A stretch of DNA of 34,199 nt from Endomicrobiales bacterium (GTDB lineage Bacteria > Elusimicrobiota > Endomicrobiia > Endomicrobiales > JAFGGC01). Positions 1 through 8,150 of the stretch are shown here, piece after piece. The notes under the pieces were generated by a model. It did not search any database, was not told the origin of the DNA, and saw nothing but the letters and a program-made list of their open reading frames with translations. Position 1 is the stretch's first letter, and the number at the start of each line of letters is the position of its first letter. The translations under genes and the position numbers were made by a program. The DNA lies in the NCBI GenBank assembly GCA_016930715.1, contig JAFGGC010000013.1, forward strand, positions 199,796 to 233,994, given 5' to 3'.

Positions 1-1106
1 TGGAAGAAAAAATGCGCCAATACGAGGCGGATATGGAAGGGCTTAAAAAACAACTGGAAGATTTCAGCCATAAATCCGATAACGAAAAGATGGAGGTCTT
101 GAAGGCCTGGCAGCAGGAACAGGTGAAATGGGAAGCGGAAAGGAAGGAAATATCGGAAAAAGAGGCGAAACATAAAAAGGACACCGAGGAACAGATGGGG
201 AAGGTATTGGATTCGCTTTCCACTCTTGAAAGGCAGCTTCGGGAAGAACAATCCATCAGGAAAACAGTTGAAGACAAACTGCACATTGCCGACGCCGAGG
301 TTCAGGAGCTGATAGCCGAAAGGGGCAAGGTGTCGTCAGAGTGGAAAGAAGTTCTCCTGAACGAACAGGCGGCGTACAGAAAAAAACAGGAAGCCCTACT
401 TGCGGAATTCGAAAAAATTAAGGCGGCAAGGGAGGAGGATTTCGGCGTTTTGAAAAGCGAAATAACCAACCTCCAGGCGGCGCTTGCCGAAGAAAGAAAG
501 CTTTACATGCTCGAAAAGGACAAGAACAGGCAGTTCGCGGAGAAACTGCTGTACCTTGAACAAAGCCGGAAGACGCTTCTGGAACAGATGGAGACAAAAG
601 AACGGGACTGGCAGAACGCCATATCTGGCGAGCAGGATATTTTCAAAAGGCAGATAGAGGAATTGAGGCAGAAGTACGACAGGCAGATGTCTTCGCGCGA
701 AGACGAGCTCAACAGGCTCAACGAAGACCTCAGCCTCACGAATTCTCAGGTTTCGGAGCTGCGCCAGAAGCTTTCACTAGAAAAAAGCGAGAACAACTCA
801 AGGCTGGATAGGATCCAGGAGCTTGAAATACAGGTCAGGACGCTCACGTCGAACTTCAACGAAGAGAGGGCGGAATGGCAGAGAAAGATCGAATTCGTGC
901 AGGACCAGTGGGACAAGCAGAAAAAGGCCATTAACGCGTACTCTGCCAACATAGAGAAAAAGTATAAAGAGGACGTGAAGGAATATGAAGAAAAGATAGA
1001 AAATCTTCAAGAAGACGGCGGCGGTTCGAAGAAGGAGCACGGGGGCGGCCAGGGGATAAAAAATCCCCTGATCAAGGACAATATCAAAAAAAGCGACAAG
1101 AAATGA
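1..1106 (+). CDS. Coiled-coil protein, probably 5'-truncated by the window edge
   Basis: The reading frame is open from the first base and ends at TGA 1104-1106. An ATG at 12 is preceded by GGAAG at 2-6, so it could be a real start. However, the codons before it (Glu-Glu-Lys) continue the same composition, so truncation is more likely. The visible ~365 residues are almost wholly charged heptad-like sequence rich in Glu, Lys, Gln and Leu, as in a long alpha-helical coiled coil. No signal peptide, membrane segment or enzymatic motif is visible. The last 35 residues change to a Gly/Lys-rich, probably disordered tail. I do not recognise a family. Such proteins usually act as scaffolds or structural rods, but the sequence does not prove a role. 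It precedes a block of signalling and surface genes and may belong to it. Confidence 0.75.
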   Translation, partial: EEKMRQYEADMEGLKKQLEDFSHKSDNEKMEVLKAWQQEQVKWEAERKEISEKEAKHKKDTEEQMGKVLDSLSTLERQLREEQSIRKTVEDKLHIADAEVQELIAERGKVSSEWKEVLLNEQAAYRKKQEALLAEFEKIKAAREEDFGVLKSEITNLQAALAEERKLYMLEKDKNRQFAEKLLYLEQSRKTLLEQMETKERDWQNAISGEQDIFKRQIEELRQKYDRQMSSREDELNRLNEDLSLTNSQVSELRQKLSLEKSENNSRLDRIQELEIQVRTLTSNFNEERAEWQRKIEFVQDQWDKQKKAINAYSANIEKKYKEDVKEYEEKIENLQEDGGGSKKEHGGGQGIKNPLIKDNIKKSDKK

Positions 1107-1273
1107 GCGGTATGACGGCGGGAGCCGCGGTTCCCGCGTGTAACGCCGGCAAAAGCCTGCCACGGGGGTAGAAGAAACAGCCGGTTCAGCTTGTGCAAAA
1201 ACAACGCGATGTCACTTGAAAAACAGGCGGCTGTCAGACGCATTTTTCTTTGAAAAACAAATAAGTTTTGGGC

Positions 1274-1302
1274 TTGACACGGCACCTGCATTCTGTTATA
1301 AT
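1274..1302 (+). promoter_or_regulatory. Perfect-consensus sigma-70-type promoter
   Basis: TTGACA at 1274-1279 and TATAAT at 1297-1302 are separated by exactly 17 bases. Transcription would begin near 1308-1310. It could drive a short RNA ending at 1399 or, with read-through, the kinase gene at 1567. Confidence 0.8.
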
Positions 1303-1308
1303 AAAACT

Positions 1309-1399
1309 CGTTGCTTAAAACGCGGAGCAATGCTTTGAACATGTTTTTATCCCACAAACGATTGAACTGACCCCCAGTTTATTAAAAGGGGTTTTTTTT
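1309..1399 (+). ncRNA. Candidate small RNA or attenuated leader (~90 nt)
   Basis: The stretch begins about 7 bases after a consensus -10 box and ends in eight T's at 1392-1399. A 7-bp stem (CGTTGCT with AGCAATG, one G-U pair) with a 10-base loop lies at the 5' end. A terminator-like stem pairs CCCC 1372-1375 with GGGG 1388-1391. A competing hairpin (GAACTG 1364-1369 with CAGTTT 1375-1380) would use part of the same C-run. It does not match SRP RNA, 6S RNA, tRNA, tmRNA or T-box signatures known to me. A 9-codon frame (MFLSHKRLN) lies inside. Either a stand-alone RNA or a leader with a conditional terminator is possible. Confidence 0.45.
1370..1399 (+). terminator. Rho-independent terminator-like hairpin
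   Basis: The CCCC/GGGG stem is extended by TTT/AAA pairing in a 12-base loop and followed by eight T's. The stem is short but the U-tract is strong. Confidence 0.5.
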
Positions 1400-1531
1400 A
1401 TCCGCCTACAAGAAAGACCGCGGGTTCATACGAGGATTAGTGCGTTAGAGGTTTCGGCGGATGTCACAAAATAAATGGTCTGCGGTTAGTTAGTATGTAA
1501 AACTGGCTTGCGACTCCCTGAATGTTGTTGA

Positions 1532-1551
1532 GGTCCCGATGTATCGGGGCC
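1532..1551 (+). repeat. Strong hairpin next to the ribosome-binding site of the REC-GAF-kinase gene
   Basis: GGTCCCGAT pairs with ATCGGGGCC (one T-G wobble) around a GT centre. It ends three bases before the GAGG at 1555-1558 that serves the ATG at 1567. It could be a dispersed palindromic repeat or a translational control element. Confidence 0.55.
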
Positions 1552-1566
1552 CGCGAGGTTCCGCTT

Positions 1567-3201
1567 ATGGCCGACACATACAGGATACTGATAATAGACG
1601 ACGAGCAGGGGATACTTGACCTGTGCAAGAGGATACTCGAGCAGGAAGGGTATTTCGTCGAGGTTTCTGACGACGGATACAAGGCGATAGATATAATGTC
1701 CGAATCGCCGTTTGACCTTGTTCTTACCGACCTGTGCATGCCCGGCATTGACGGTCTGGAGTTGCTCAGGAAAGTGAAAGCGACCTGGCCTCAGACCGAG
1801 GTGATAATCTTCACGGGACAGGCCACTATAGAAACCGCCGTGGAGTCCCTCAAGGGCGGAGCTTTCGATTACGTGCTCAAACCCTTCAATATTCTGGACC
1901 TCCTCACCACAGTCCACAAATGCCTTGAACACACGCGGTTGAGGCGCGGGGAAAAGATTTTCCGCGAAACCACGTATTTCTACCAGCTGGCGGAAGAAGT
2001 TGCCGGTAACAAGACCGAAAATGAGCTCTTGTCGTTCATACTTGAGCGGATGTGCAAGACGCTCTATTCCGACTCGGGGTCCATTTACATGGCGCTCGAC
2101 GATACCGAGAAGCTTGTCCCGATGGCCGTTTACGGAGGCAGCAAGGCAAGAGCCCACGAGGAAATAAGGATCGGGGAGAGGATCGCCGGGTGGGTGGCTT
2201 CAGTGAGGAAACCGATGCTTCTGCAGAACGGTCTTCAGCAGTATCCCCAGTTCAAGGACCTGCCGATAAGAAAAGAGGTAGTGTCTTCGATGGTTTGCCC
2301 TCTCATTCACAGGGAGACGCTCCTCGGCATAGTGTGCCTGACCAGGTTTTCGTATCTCACTAATTACCAGTTTTCCGACAAGGACCTCGAATCCCTGCAG
2401 ATATTCATAATGCATGCCACGCTGATAATCACAGCGATGCGCCATAGGCACGCCCACGCGGAATTGGATAACCTTAAATCGGAGTTCATGGCCAACGTTT
2501 CCCATGAGCTGAGAACGCCGCTGATGGCCGTGACCGGAGCAATCGAGCTTTTAAACGACCACGCCAAGAGCCTTGTCGAGACCGAGAAGGGGAAGATGTT
2601 TCTTGATTTGATTAACAGGAACATCGAAAGAATGAGGTACCTGGTCAACGACCTTCTCGATTTCTCGCGTATGGAAAGAGGCGGGTTGAAGCTTCTTGTA
2701 AGGCCGATGGACCTCTATCAGGCGGTTGTCGAGAGCATACAGGATCTATCGGAAAGGGCGAAGGAAAAAGAGATAAAGATAGAAAATTTAATGAGTTCCG
2801 AAAAGTGCGAGATACAGGCCGACAAGGAACGTATCAAGCAGGTGCTCGCCAATCTCATAACCAACGCCATCAAGTTCACCAACAGCGGCGGGTCAGTGAA
2901 GCTTGACTGTAAAAAAAGCGGGGACGATATTATTATTTCGGTAGAGGATTCCGGCATAGGAATACCAAAGGACAAACTGGAAAAAGTTTTCGAAAAATTT
3001 TTCCAAGTTGACGGGTCGGTTTCAAGGGCTCAGGCCGGTTTCGGGATAGGGCTTGCAATAGTCAAATCAGTCGTGGAAGCTCATGCAGGCAGGGCCTGGG
3101 TTGAATCCGAATCCGGCAGGGGTTCTAAATTTTTCGTTCAGCTTCCGATAAAACAGGAAAATGTGATCGATCATTCAGAAGAGGTGCAAGAAGGCCGATA
3201 G
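1567..3201 (+). CDS. Hybrid two-component protein: receiver-GAF-histidine kinase
   Basis: The 544-residue protein has a receiver domain at residues 5-120, with acid pocket D11/D12, phospho-acceptor D55 in DLVLTDLCMPG, and the KPF motif. A GAF-like sensor occupies about 140-295. A HisKA domain has SHELRTPL with phospho-acceptor H313. A HATPase domain shows NLITNAIKF, DSGIGIP and GFGIGLAIV. There are no membrane segments, so it acts in the cytoplasm. The receiver at the N-terminus suggests that an upstream kinase modulates this kinase. ATG 1567 is chosen because GAGG lies 8 bases before it and MADTYRILIIDDE is a normal receiver start. An in-frame TTG at 1522 would add 15 unlikely residues across the hairpin. 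The input ligand and partner are unknown. Confidence 0.93.
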   Translation: MADTYRILIIDDEQGILDLCKRILEQEGYFVEVSDDGYKAIDIMSESPFDLVLTDLCMPGIDGLELLRKVKATWPQTEVIIFTGQATIETAVESLKGGAFDYVLKPFNILDLLTTVHKCLEHTRLRRGEKIFRETTYFYQLAEEVAGNKTENELLSFILERMCKTLYSDSGSIYMALDDTEKLVPMAVYGGSKARAHEEIRIGERIAGWVASVRKPMLLQNGLQQYPQFKDLPIRKEVVSSMVCPLIHRETLLGIVCLTRFSYLTNYQFSDKDLESLQIFIMHATLIITAMRHRHAHAELDNLKSEFMANVSHELRTPLMAVTGAIELLNDHAKSLVETEKGKMFLDLINRNIERMRYLVNDLLDFSRMERGGLKLLVRPMDLYQAVVESIQDLSERAKEKEIKIENLMSSEKCEIQADKERIKQVLANLITNAIKFTNSGGSVKLDCKKSGDDIIISVEDSGIGIPKDKLEKVFEKFFQVDGSVSRAQAGFGIGLAIVKSVVEAHAGRAWVESESGRGSKFFVQLPIKQENVIDHSEEVQEGR

Positions 3202-3212
3202 CCGGGTTTTTG

Positions 3213-3250
3213 CCTATCCGCCAGCGCCGGACGATAAAGATAGGTTTTTT
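3213..3250 (+). terminator. Terminator after the REC-GAF-kinase gene
   Basis: CCTATC at 3213-3218 pairs with GATAGG at 3239-3244, with an inner CCG/CGG pairing. Six T's follow at 3245-3250, 12 bases past the stop codon. Confidence 0.6.
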
Positions 3251-3254
3251 AAGA

Positions 3255-3336
3255 TTAGGAAAGGATGACGGTCAGCCAAAGGTTCAGTGGCAGACGACAA
3301 AATAAGGTTCATTCACTTTAGGAAGGGATGACAGTC
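3255..3336 (+). repeat. Imperfect direct repeat in the intergenic region
   Basis: TTAGGAAAGGATGACGGTC at 3255-3273 recurs as TTAGGAAGGGATGACAGTC at 3318-3336 (17 of 19 identical). The second copy runs straight into a GC palindrome, which suggests repeat-element DNA rather than regulatory sites. Confidence 0.6.
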
Positions 3337-3453
3337 CCGCCGACGGCGGGACGCAAGAAGGCGACTTCCTTGATTAAATGTCAATGGAGTCCCTTTAACG
3401 GGGGGAACCTTAGGTTCCCCTATTGGGAGCGTTCCCGCGACGACAGCGGGAAC
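3334..3453 (+). repeat. Cluster of three perfect GC palindromes
   Basis: Three different hairpins lie within 120 bases. GTCCCGCC/GGCGGGAC (3334-3352) has a 3-base loop. GGGGAACCT/AGGTTCCCC (3402-3420) has a 1-base centre. GTTCCCGC/GCGGGAAC (3431-3453) has a 7-base loop. None is followed by a T-run, so they are not classical terminators. They resemble dispersed palindromic repeats and fill most of the gap between the two signalling genes. Confidence 0.7.
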
Positions 3454-3504
3454 ATCCACGCCAAAGGCGGGGAAAGCCCGCAGGGCGCGACATAGGAGGG
3501 AAAA

Positions 3505-3879
3505 ATGACGAACATGAAAAAAAGCAGCATCATGATCGTGGACGATGAGCCGGATATTCTGGTTGTCTTGGGGGAATTTCTGGCAAAAGAAGGTTTCAAG
3601 GTCCTCACGGCGAAAGATGGAAAGCAGGCAGTGGAAAAACTGAAAGACCAGAAAATAGACCTGGTGCTTCTTGACATGGCGATGCCGAACATGAACGGCA
3701 TAGAGACCTTGAAGGAGCTCAGGAAAGTAAAGCCGAATCTTGCGGTCATAATGATAACGGCGTACAGGGACGCGGAAAAAGTAGTGGAAGCTTTCAGGCT
3801 GGGGGCATATGACTGCATATTCAAACCGTTCGATCTGAAATATCTGCGCCAGGCGGTAATGGCAAAACTGCTTGAATAA
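3505..3879 (+). CDS. Stand-alone response regulator (CheY/Spo0F-like receiver)
   Basis: The 124-residue protein is one receiver domain with no output domain. D13/D14 form the acid pocket, D57 is the phospho-acceptor (LVLLDMAMPN), T85 is the switch residue and K107 is the conserved lysine. AGGAGGG at 3494-3500 lies 4 bases before the ATG. Single receivers act by protein-protein contact or as phosphorelay shuttles. It sits just before the Kelch surface protein, and a second receiver follows that gene. Likely partners are the kinases at 1567 and 10977, by proximity only. Confidence 0.93.
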   Translation: MTNMKKSSIMIVDDEPDILVVLGEFLAKEGFKVLTAKDGKQAVEKLKDQKIDLVLLDMAMPNMNGIETLKELRKVKPNLAVIMITAYRDAEKVVEAFRLGAYDCIFKPFDLKYLRQAVMAKLLE

Positions 3880-3937
3880 CAATACCGCCGGTTGATTGCT
3901 CCCGGGGGAATTGCCAAGAAATCTATCGGAAAAACCA

Positions 3938-6900
3938 ATGAGATATAGATTTTTGGCGTTTCTTTATGTAGCCCTCCTTTACCCTGCCTACGTGTCGGCG
4001 TACACGACACTTACGCTCGATACCGATACAGATTTTAGAGCTGGCTATCCAGAAAACCACGACCAGACGCAGGTGCGCGGCACCGGCGCCGACGCCAACC
4101 TTGAGCTGAATTTTTCCTATTCACAGTCGCAGGACCTTTACGAATACGAGCGCGATTATTTTTCGATGTCTTATGACAACATTACGGGCAAGGTTGTCAT
4201 GTTCGGCGGGACTAAGGCAGCAGGGGAATATAAAGACGAAACTTGGACTTTCGATAACACGAGCGGATGGGTGATGGTCAATCCTTCCACGAAACCATAC
4301 GCGCGGCACGGTCACGCCTCCGTGTCCCTCGGAGACGGCAAGATACTGATGTTCGGAGGGAAAAACGCTGATGACTGGTTCAATGAAACCTGGATATACA
4401 CCGTCCAGTCGAACGAGTGGCAGGCCGTGGCCACCTCGACGGCGCCTTCAGGAAGGGCCTATTTTTCTATGGCTTCAGACACGACGACAAAAAAGGTGAT
4501 TCTTTTCGGCGGCCGCGACGAGAATTGGAATGTTCTTTCGGACACCTGGGAATTCGATTTTAACAATTCGTCGTGGTCTCAAAGAACGCCCGTCGGCCCG
4601 CCCGCCGGCAGGATAAACGGAGCAATGGCTTTTAACCCCGCCGACGGGAAATACTATATGTTCGGAGGGGAAGACGGTTCTGAAAATGAAAAAGGAGATT
4701 TTTGGAGATATGATATCGCTGAATCTTCGTGGGCGTATATCGGCGCGTCCGGAGCTCCGACGGCAAGGACGGATGCGGCGATGTACTACGACTCAACGTA
4801 CTCGAAACTTGTCCTCATAGGCGGTTATGACGTCAGCGATGATTATGACAACCGCGTCTGGTGCTACAGCGACGCTCAGGGCTGGTATGATGCGGTCCCT
4901 GTCAGCACGCCTGTCGCACGAAAAGCTTTCGGGGCGTGTTATATGACGAACATTAAAAAGGGTTTCATATTTGGCGGAAACTCAACGATAGGAAGAACCG
5001 ACGATTACTGCTATCTGACGTACAGATCCACGGGTTGTTTTACTTCGGCAGGCATCGACTCGCAGGTCCAGTCGGGTTTTAGTTGGCTCAAACTCTATTT
5101 TGTACCTAGCAGCCAGACCTCTCCAATAACCACGAGCAACGCCAAGGTCAAAGTGGCCCATTCGACCGACGGCAACAGCTGGACCGAAGAGGCCACGACG
5201 CCCGATTATCCTACATCGGGCTCGCCCCTCAATTTCCCGCCTAGTTTCAACAACAAGCGATGGATAAGATATCGAACGATACTTGACTCGGGATACATGC
5301 CTTTGAGCCCTAAAATACAAAAGGTCGTCATAACGTACAATTACGCACCGCCGGTGGTTTCTCTTTCGTCGCCATTGAACTGTGGAACAACAAGTTATAA
5401 GGAACCGCTTTTTTTATGGTCGAACATCATCGATCAGGACAGTTATTCGGCCATTTTCAACGACACCATAACGTATCACGTGCAGATTGATACGTGGGTC
5501 GGTTTCACGACGCCGCCGGTAAGCATTGTCAACATATCTTCTCAAGCCGGGACGTATTCGATGTACAGAACAACTATAGCGCTTGACCACGGGGCGTGGT
5601 ACTGGAGGGTCAGGGCTTATGACAGGACCGACTACGGTAGCTGGCAGTCGACTCCTTTCACTCTTTACATAGACACCAAACCTCCCAATTCAATAACCTC
5701 GATATCGGCCCAGACAGGCACCGGAAACGGCGAAATACGCCTTACCTGGACCAACCCGCCCGACGTGACCCCGTCTTTCAACCAGAATTATTTTTACCAG
5801 GTCCGGTTCGCCACCTATGGGCCGATAGATGCCGCGATATATAACGCGGTTTCGGCGACCGAGAAGGAGGGCACGATAAGCGCGACGCCGGGAATACAGA
5901 TACCGGCAAACGTGACTGGCCTGGAAAACGGTACAACTTACTATTTTGCCGTCAAGATACTCGATCAGGCGCGCAACGAATCCGGAATGACGTCCACCGC
6001 ATACGGCGCCTACACCAACGCCGTGCCCTCCGTGACTCTTCACGTTCCGCTGGGCGGCCAGGGCTGGACTCAGGATAACACCGTCGGATGGTCGGCATTC
6101 GACCCGAATCCGGGTGATGTGTTGAATTTTGGCATCTACGTTTCGAGCGATTCCGGTTCCAACTACACGATGCTTGTCGCAAGCGGACTTCCGAACGGCA
6201 CTACTTCATACCTGTGGGACACAAGAGGCGTCGGCAACGCGACGACATACCGCCTAAAAATTACGGCAACGGATACCCGGTGGCTTTCGGCAAGCGCCAA
6301 TTCGACCTCTGATTTCACGGTGACCAACGTGAACGAAGCGCCCGCAGTAACGATAATCTCGCCGAATGGTGTAACCCCCTCGTCGGGAACGCTGACGATA
6401 AAATGGCAGATTTCAGACCCTAACGGTGGCGATACCCACGTTTCCGATGTCTATATCTCTTCCGACTCGGGCGTTCATTTCTCGTGGCATTACACGACTG
6501 GCGCGAACCAGTACGCCATAAACACCAGGGATTTCCCGAATTCACCGAATTACGTTCTGAAGATAATCGCGACCGATTCCGGGAGCCCAGCCCTCACCGG
6601 GCAGGCGACGAGGGATTTCACGATAAGCAACCAAAACCTCGCGCCGAGGGCCTTCAGGTTGTTGAGCCCCATAAACGGAAGTTCAAGGTCGCCGCTCAGT
6701 CTTGAATTTTCGTGGGAGAACAACGGGGACCCGAACCCCGAGGACGTCATTGAATACACGCTCGTATTGAGCCCCGGCTCGGATTTCAGCTCTTCGCTGG
6801 TATTTTCGGGAATAAAAACGAATTATTACAGGATATCGCCCGGGGCCGCGGAGCTGGAGCGGATGTATTTCTGGAAGGTCATCGCCAGGGACCCCTTCGG

Positions 6901-7720
6901 GCTTGAAACGCAGAGCTCCGACATAGGCTGGACGGTTTTCCTGAGCAGGTTCAAGGCGGAAAGCCTTGACGGGAACTTCTACGCCGAAGTAACGTCCGGG
7001 CTTCCGGCGGACGGGTTCATAAAGGTGGAGAAGATAAACCGGAACTCTTATAGTAGAAGCATAATACAGAACGCTGATACCGATACTCTTGCCGACAGGC
7101 ATCTGAAGACGCTTTTCGGGGATTGTTACAGGGTAAGCATATGCGATGCCTCGGAGGCGGAGCTGGACGTCGGGGGAGACGTGGCGCTTACGGCCAGGAT
7201 GTATTATCCGGACAGCGACGGCGACGGGTACTACGACGGTTCGAGGGTGTCAGCCGAGAATCTAAGGGGCGCGCTTCTAAACGAAACGGCCCAGAAATGG
7301 GAGCTTCTTCCGGAATACCCGGCGCTTTACAAGTCCCAAAAAAGGCTTTCGATGTCTTTGAACAGTCTCGGAGTGGTGACGCTTGCGGCTGCGCTGGCGC
7401 CTTCTTCGAAAGTATCGAGCCTCGTTAATTTTCCAAACCCGTTCTCGCCGGACAAGGACGGTTTCACGAAGATAAGATACGTTCTCACTGAAAACAATGA
7501 CGTGACGGTCAGCATTTACACGCTAATGGGAGACCTGGTCTGGAAACAGGAGTACGGAGCCGGCTCGCAAGGAGCCGTGGGCCAGGCCACGGGATACACG
7601 AACGAAATCACGTGGGACGGGAAAAATAATATCGGGAAAACAGCCGCGAACGGAATGTATATTCTTGAAATACGTTCGGGTTCTGAGAAACAGCACAGAA
7701 AAATTGGAATAGTGAAATAG
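3938..7720 (+). CDS. Large secreted Kelch/Ig-like protein with FPNPF-type C-terminal domain
   Basis: The 1260-residue protein starts with a signal peptide (residues 1-21, cleavage near VSA). Residues about 40-365 hold about six Kelch-like repeats marked by MFGG, LFGG or IGG followed by W-x-Y/F strands, as in a beta-propeller. After these come a beta-sandwich region (~375-470) and several fibronectin-III/Ig-like modules (~475-1010). An acidic loop DSDGDGYYDG at 1092-1101 resembles a calcium-binding site. The end starts at FPNPF (1165-1169) and continues to WDGKNNIGK and GMYILEI, resembling FlgD-Ig and type IX secretion sorting domains. I infer an exported, surface-bound or released protein. 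A TTG at 3896 is open in frame, but ATG 3938 starts the signal peptide; its ribosome-binding site is weak. The next genes include a PorV-like barrel, a plausible acceptor for such a C-terminus. Confidence 0.85.
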   Translation: MRYRFLAFLYVALLYPAYVSAYTTLTLDTDTDFRAGYPENHDQTQVRGTGADANLELNFSYSQSQDLYEYERDYFSMSYDNITGKVVMFGGTKAAGEYKDETWTFDNTSGWVMVNPSTKPYARHGHASVSLGDGKILMFGGKNADDWFNETWIYTVQSNEWQAVATSTAPSGRAYFSMASDTTTKKVILFGGRDENWNVLSDTWEFDFNNSSWSQRTPVGPPAGRINGAMAFNPADGKYYMFGGEDGSENEKGDFWRYDIAESSWAYIGASGAPTARTDAAMYYDSTYSKLVLIGGYDVSDDYDNRVWCYSDAQGWYDAVPVSTPVARKAFGACYMTNIKKGFIFGGNSTIGRTDDYCYLTYRSTGCFTSAGIDSQVQSGFSWLKLYFVPSSQTSPITTSNAKVKVAHSTDGNSWTEEATTPDYPTSGSPLNFPPSFNNKRWIRYRTILDSGYMPLSPKIQKVVITYNYAPPVVSLSSPLNCGTTSYKEPLFLWSNIIDQDSYSAIFNDTITYHVQIDTWVGFTTPPVSIVNISSQAGTYSMYRTTIALDHGAWYWRVRAYDRTDYGSWQSTPFTLYIDTKPPNSITSISAQTGTGNGEIRLTWTNPPDVTPSFNQNYFYQVRFATYGPIDAAIYNAVSATEKEGTISATPGIQIPANVTGLENGTTYYFAVKILDQARNESGMTSTAYGAYTNAVPSVTLHVPLGGQGWTQDNTVGWSAFDPNPGDVLNFGIYVSSDSGSNYTMLVASGLPNGTTSYLWDTRGVGNATTYRLKITATDTRWLSASANSTSDFTVTNVNEAPAVTIISPNGVTPSSGTLTIKWQISDPNGGDTHVSDVYISSDSGVHFSWHYTTGANQYAINTRDFPNSPNYVLKIIATDSGSPALTGQATRDFTISNQNLAPRAFRLLSPINGSSRSPLSLEFSWENNGDPNPEDVIEYTLVLSPGSDFSSSLVFSGIKTNYYRISPGAAELERMYFWKVIARDPFGLETQSSDIGWTVFLSRFKAESLDGNFYAEVTSGLPADGFIKVEKINRNSYSRSIIQNADTDTLADRHLKTLFGDCYRVSICDASEAELDVGGDVALTARMYYPDSDGDGYYDGSRVSAENLRGALLNETAQKWELLPEYPALYKSQKRLSMSLNSLGVVTLAAALAPSSKVSSLVNFPNPFSPDKDGFTKIRYVLTENNDVTVSIYTLMGDLVWKQEYGAGSQGAVGQATGYTNEITWDGKNNIGKTAANGMYILEIRSGSEKQHRKIGIVK

Positions 7721-7762
7721 AAAATACTTGAGCGCCCTTTTATGGGGCCGGCGGAGGCAACA

Positions 7763-8134
7763 ATGGGAAAACGCATCCTGATCGTAGATGACGAAAAAGA
7801 CATAGTCCTTGTTCTAAAGATCGCTCTTAAAAAAGAGGGGTTCGAAATCTCCGAGGCATATGACGGGCTGGAGGCGCTTGAAAAGGTCAATGCCGAAAAA
7901 CCCGACCTGATCCTTCTGGACATTATGATGCCCAAGATGGACGGGCATTCGGTGAACTTGAAGCTGAAGGAAAATCCGGAAACGGCAAGAATACCAGTGA
8001 TAGTGATAACCGGCAGGGGCCAGCTCAAGGAGCTGATTCAGGCCCGGGAGGGTCTTACCATTGTCGCATACCTTGAAAAGCCGTTTACTGTTGCTTCACT
8101 GCTCGAGAAGATAAGAGAGGCGATACCCGGATGA
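7763..8134 (+). CDS. Stand-alone response regulator
   Basis: This is a 123-residue single receiver domain: acid pocket D9/D10, phospho-acceptor D53 (LILLDIMMPKMDG), T83 and K106 before PF. No DNA-binding or enzymatic domain follows. ATG 7763 is chosen because GGAGG lies at 7753-7757 and the protein then begins MGKRILIVDDE. An earlier ATG at 7742 would add seven residues and lacks a visible ribosome-binding site. The gene sits between the secreted Kelch protein and the PorV-like barrel, unusual company for a receiver. This suggests it controls their export or assembly. Confidence 0.92.
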   Translation: MGKRILIVDDEKDIVLVLKIALKKEGFEISEAYDGLEALEKVNAEKPDLILLDIMMPKMDGHSVNLKLKENPETARIPVIVITGRGQLKELIQAREGLTIVAYLEKPFTVASLLEKIREAIPG

Positions 8135-8150
8135 AGGCAAAAGGATTCGC

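Larger units (their letters stand above)
1107..1566 (+). other. 460-bp intergenic region with promoter, possible small RNA and palindromes
   Basis: No convincing protein gene lies here. It holds a near-perfect GC palindrome at 1118-1137 (GCGGGA to TCCCGC), a consensus promoter at 1274-1302, and a possible short transcript ending in a U-run at 1399. It also holds a 7-bp inverted repeat (ATCCGCC at 1400-1406, GGCGGAT at 1456-1462) and a strong hairpin at 1532-1551 just before the next gene's ribosome-binding site. The stretch 1140-1273 shows nothing I can name. Confidence 0.6.

Noticed and set aside
1042-1075. Terminator inside the end of the coiled-coil gene
   Set aside because: AGGGGAT and ATCCCCT form a 7-bp hairpin, but it lies in the coding frame and no T-run follows.
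1309-1399. T-box, SRP RNA or tRNA
   Set aside because: No T-box consensus, SRP core GGAAG loop or cloverleaf with a T-loop is visible.
7763-8134. Fusion or frameshift remnant of a larger regulator
   Set aside because: The receiver has all conserved residues, a proper start with GGAGG and a natural stop, so it is a complete single-domain gene.
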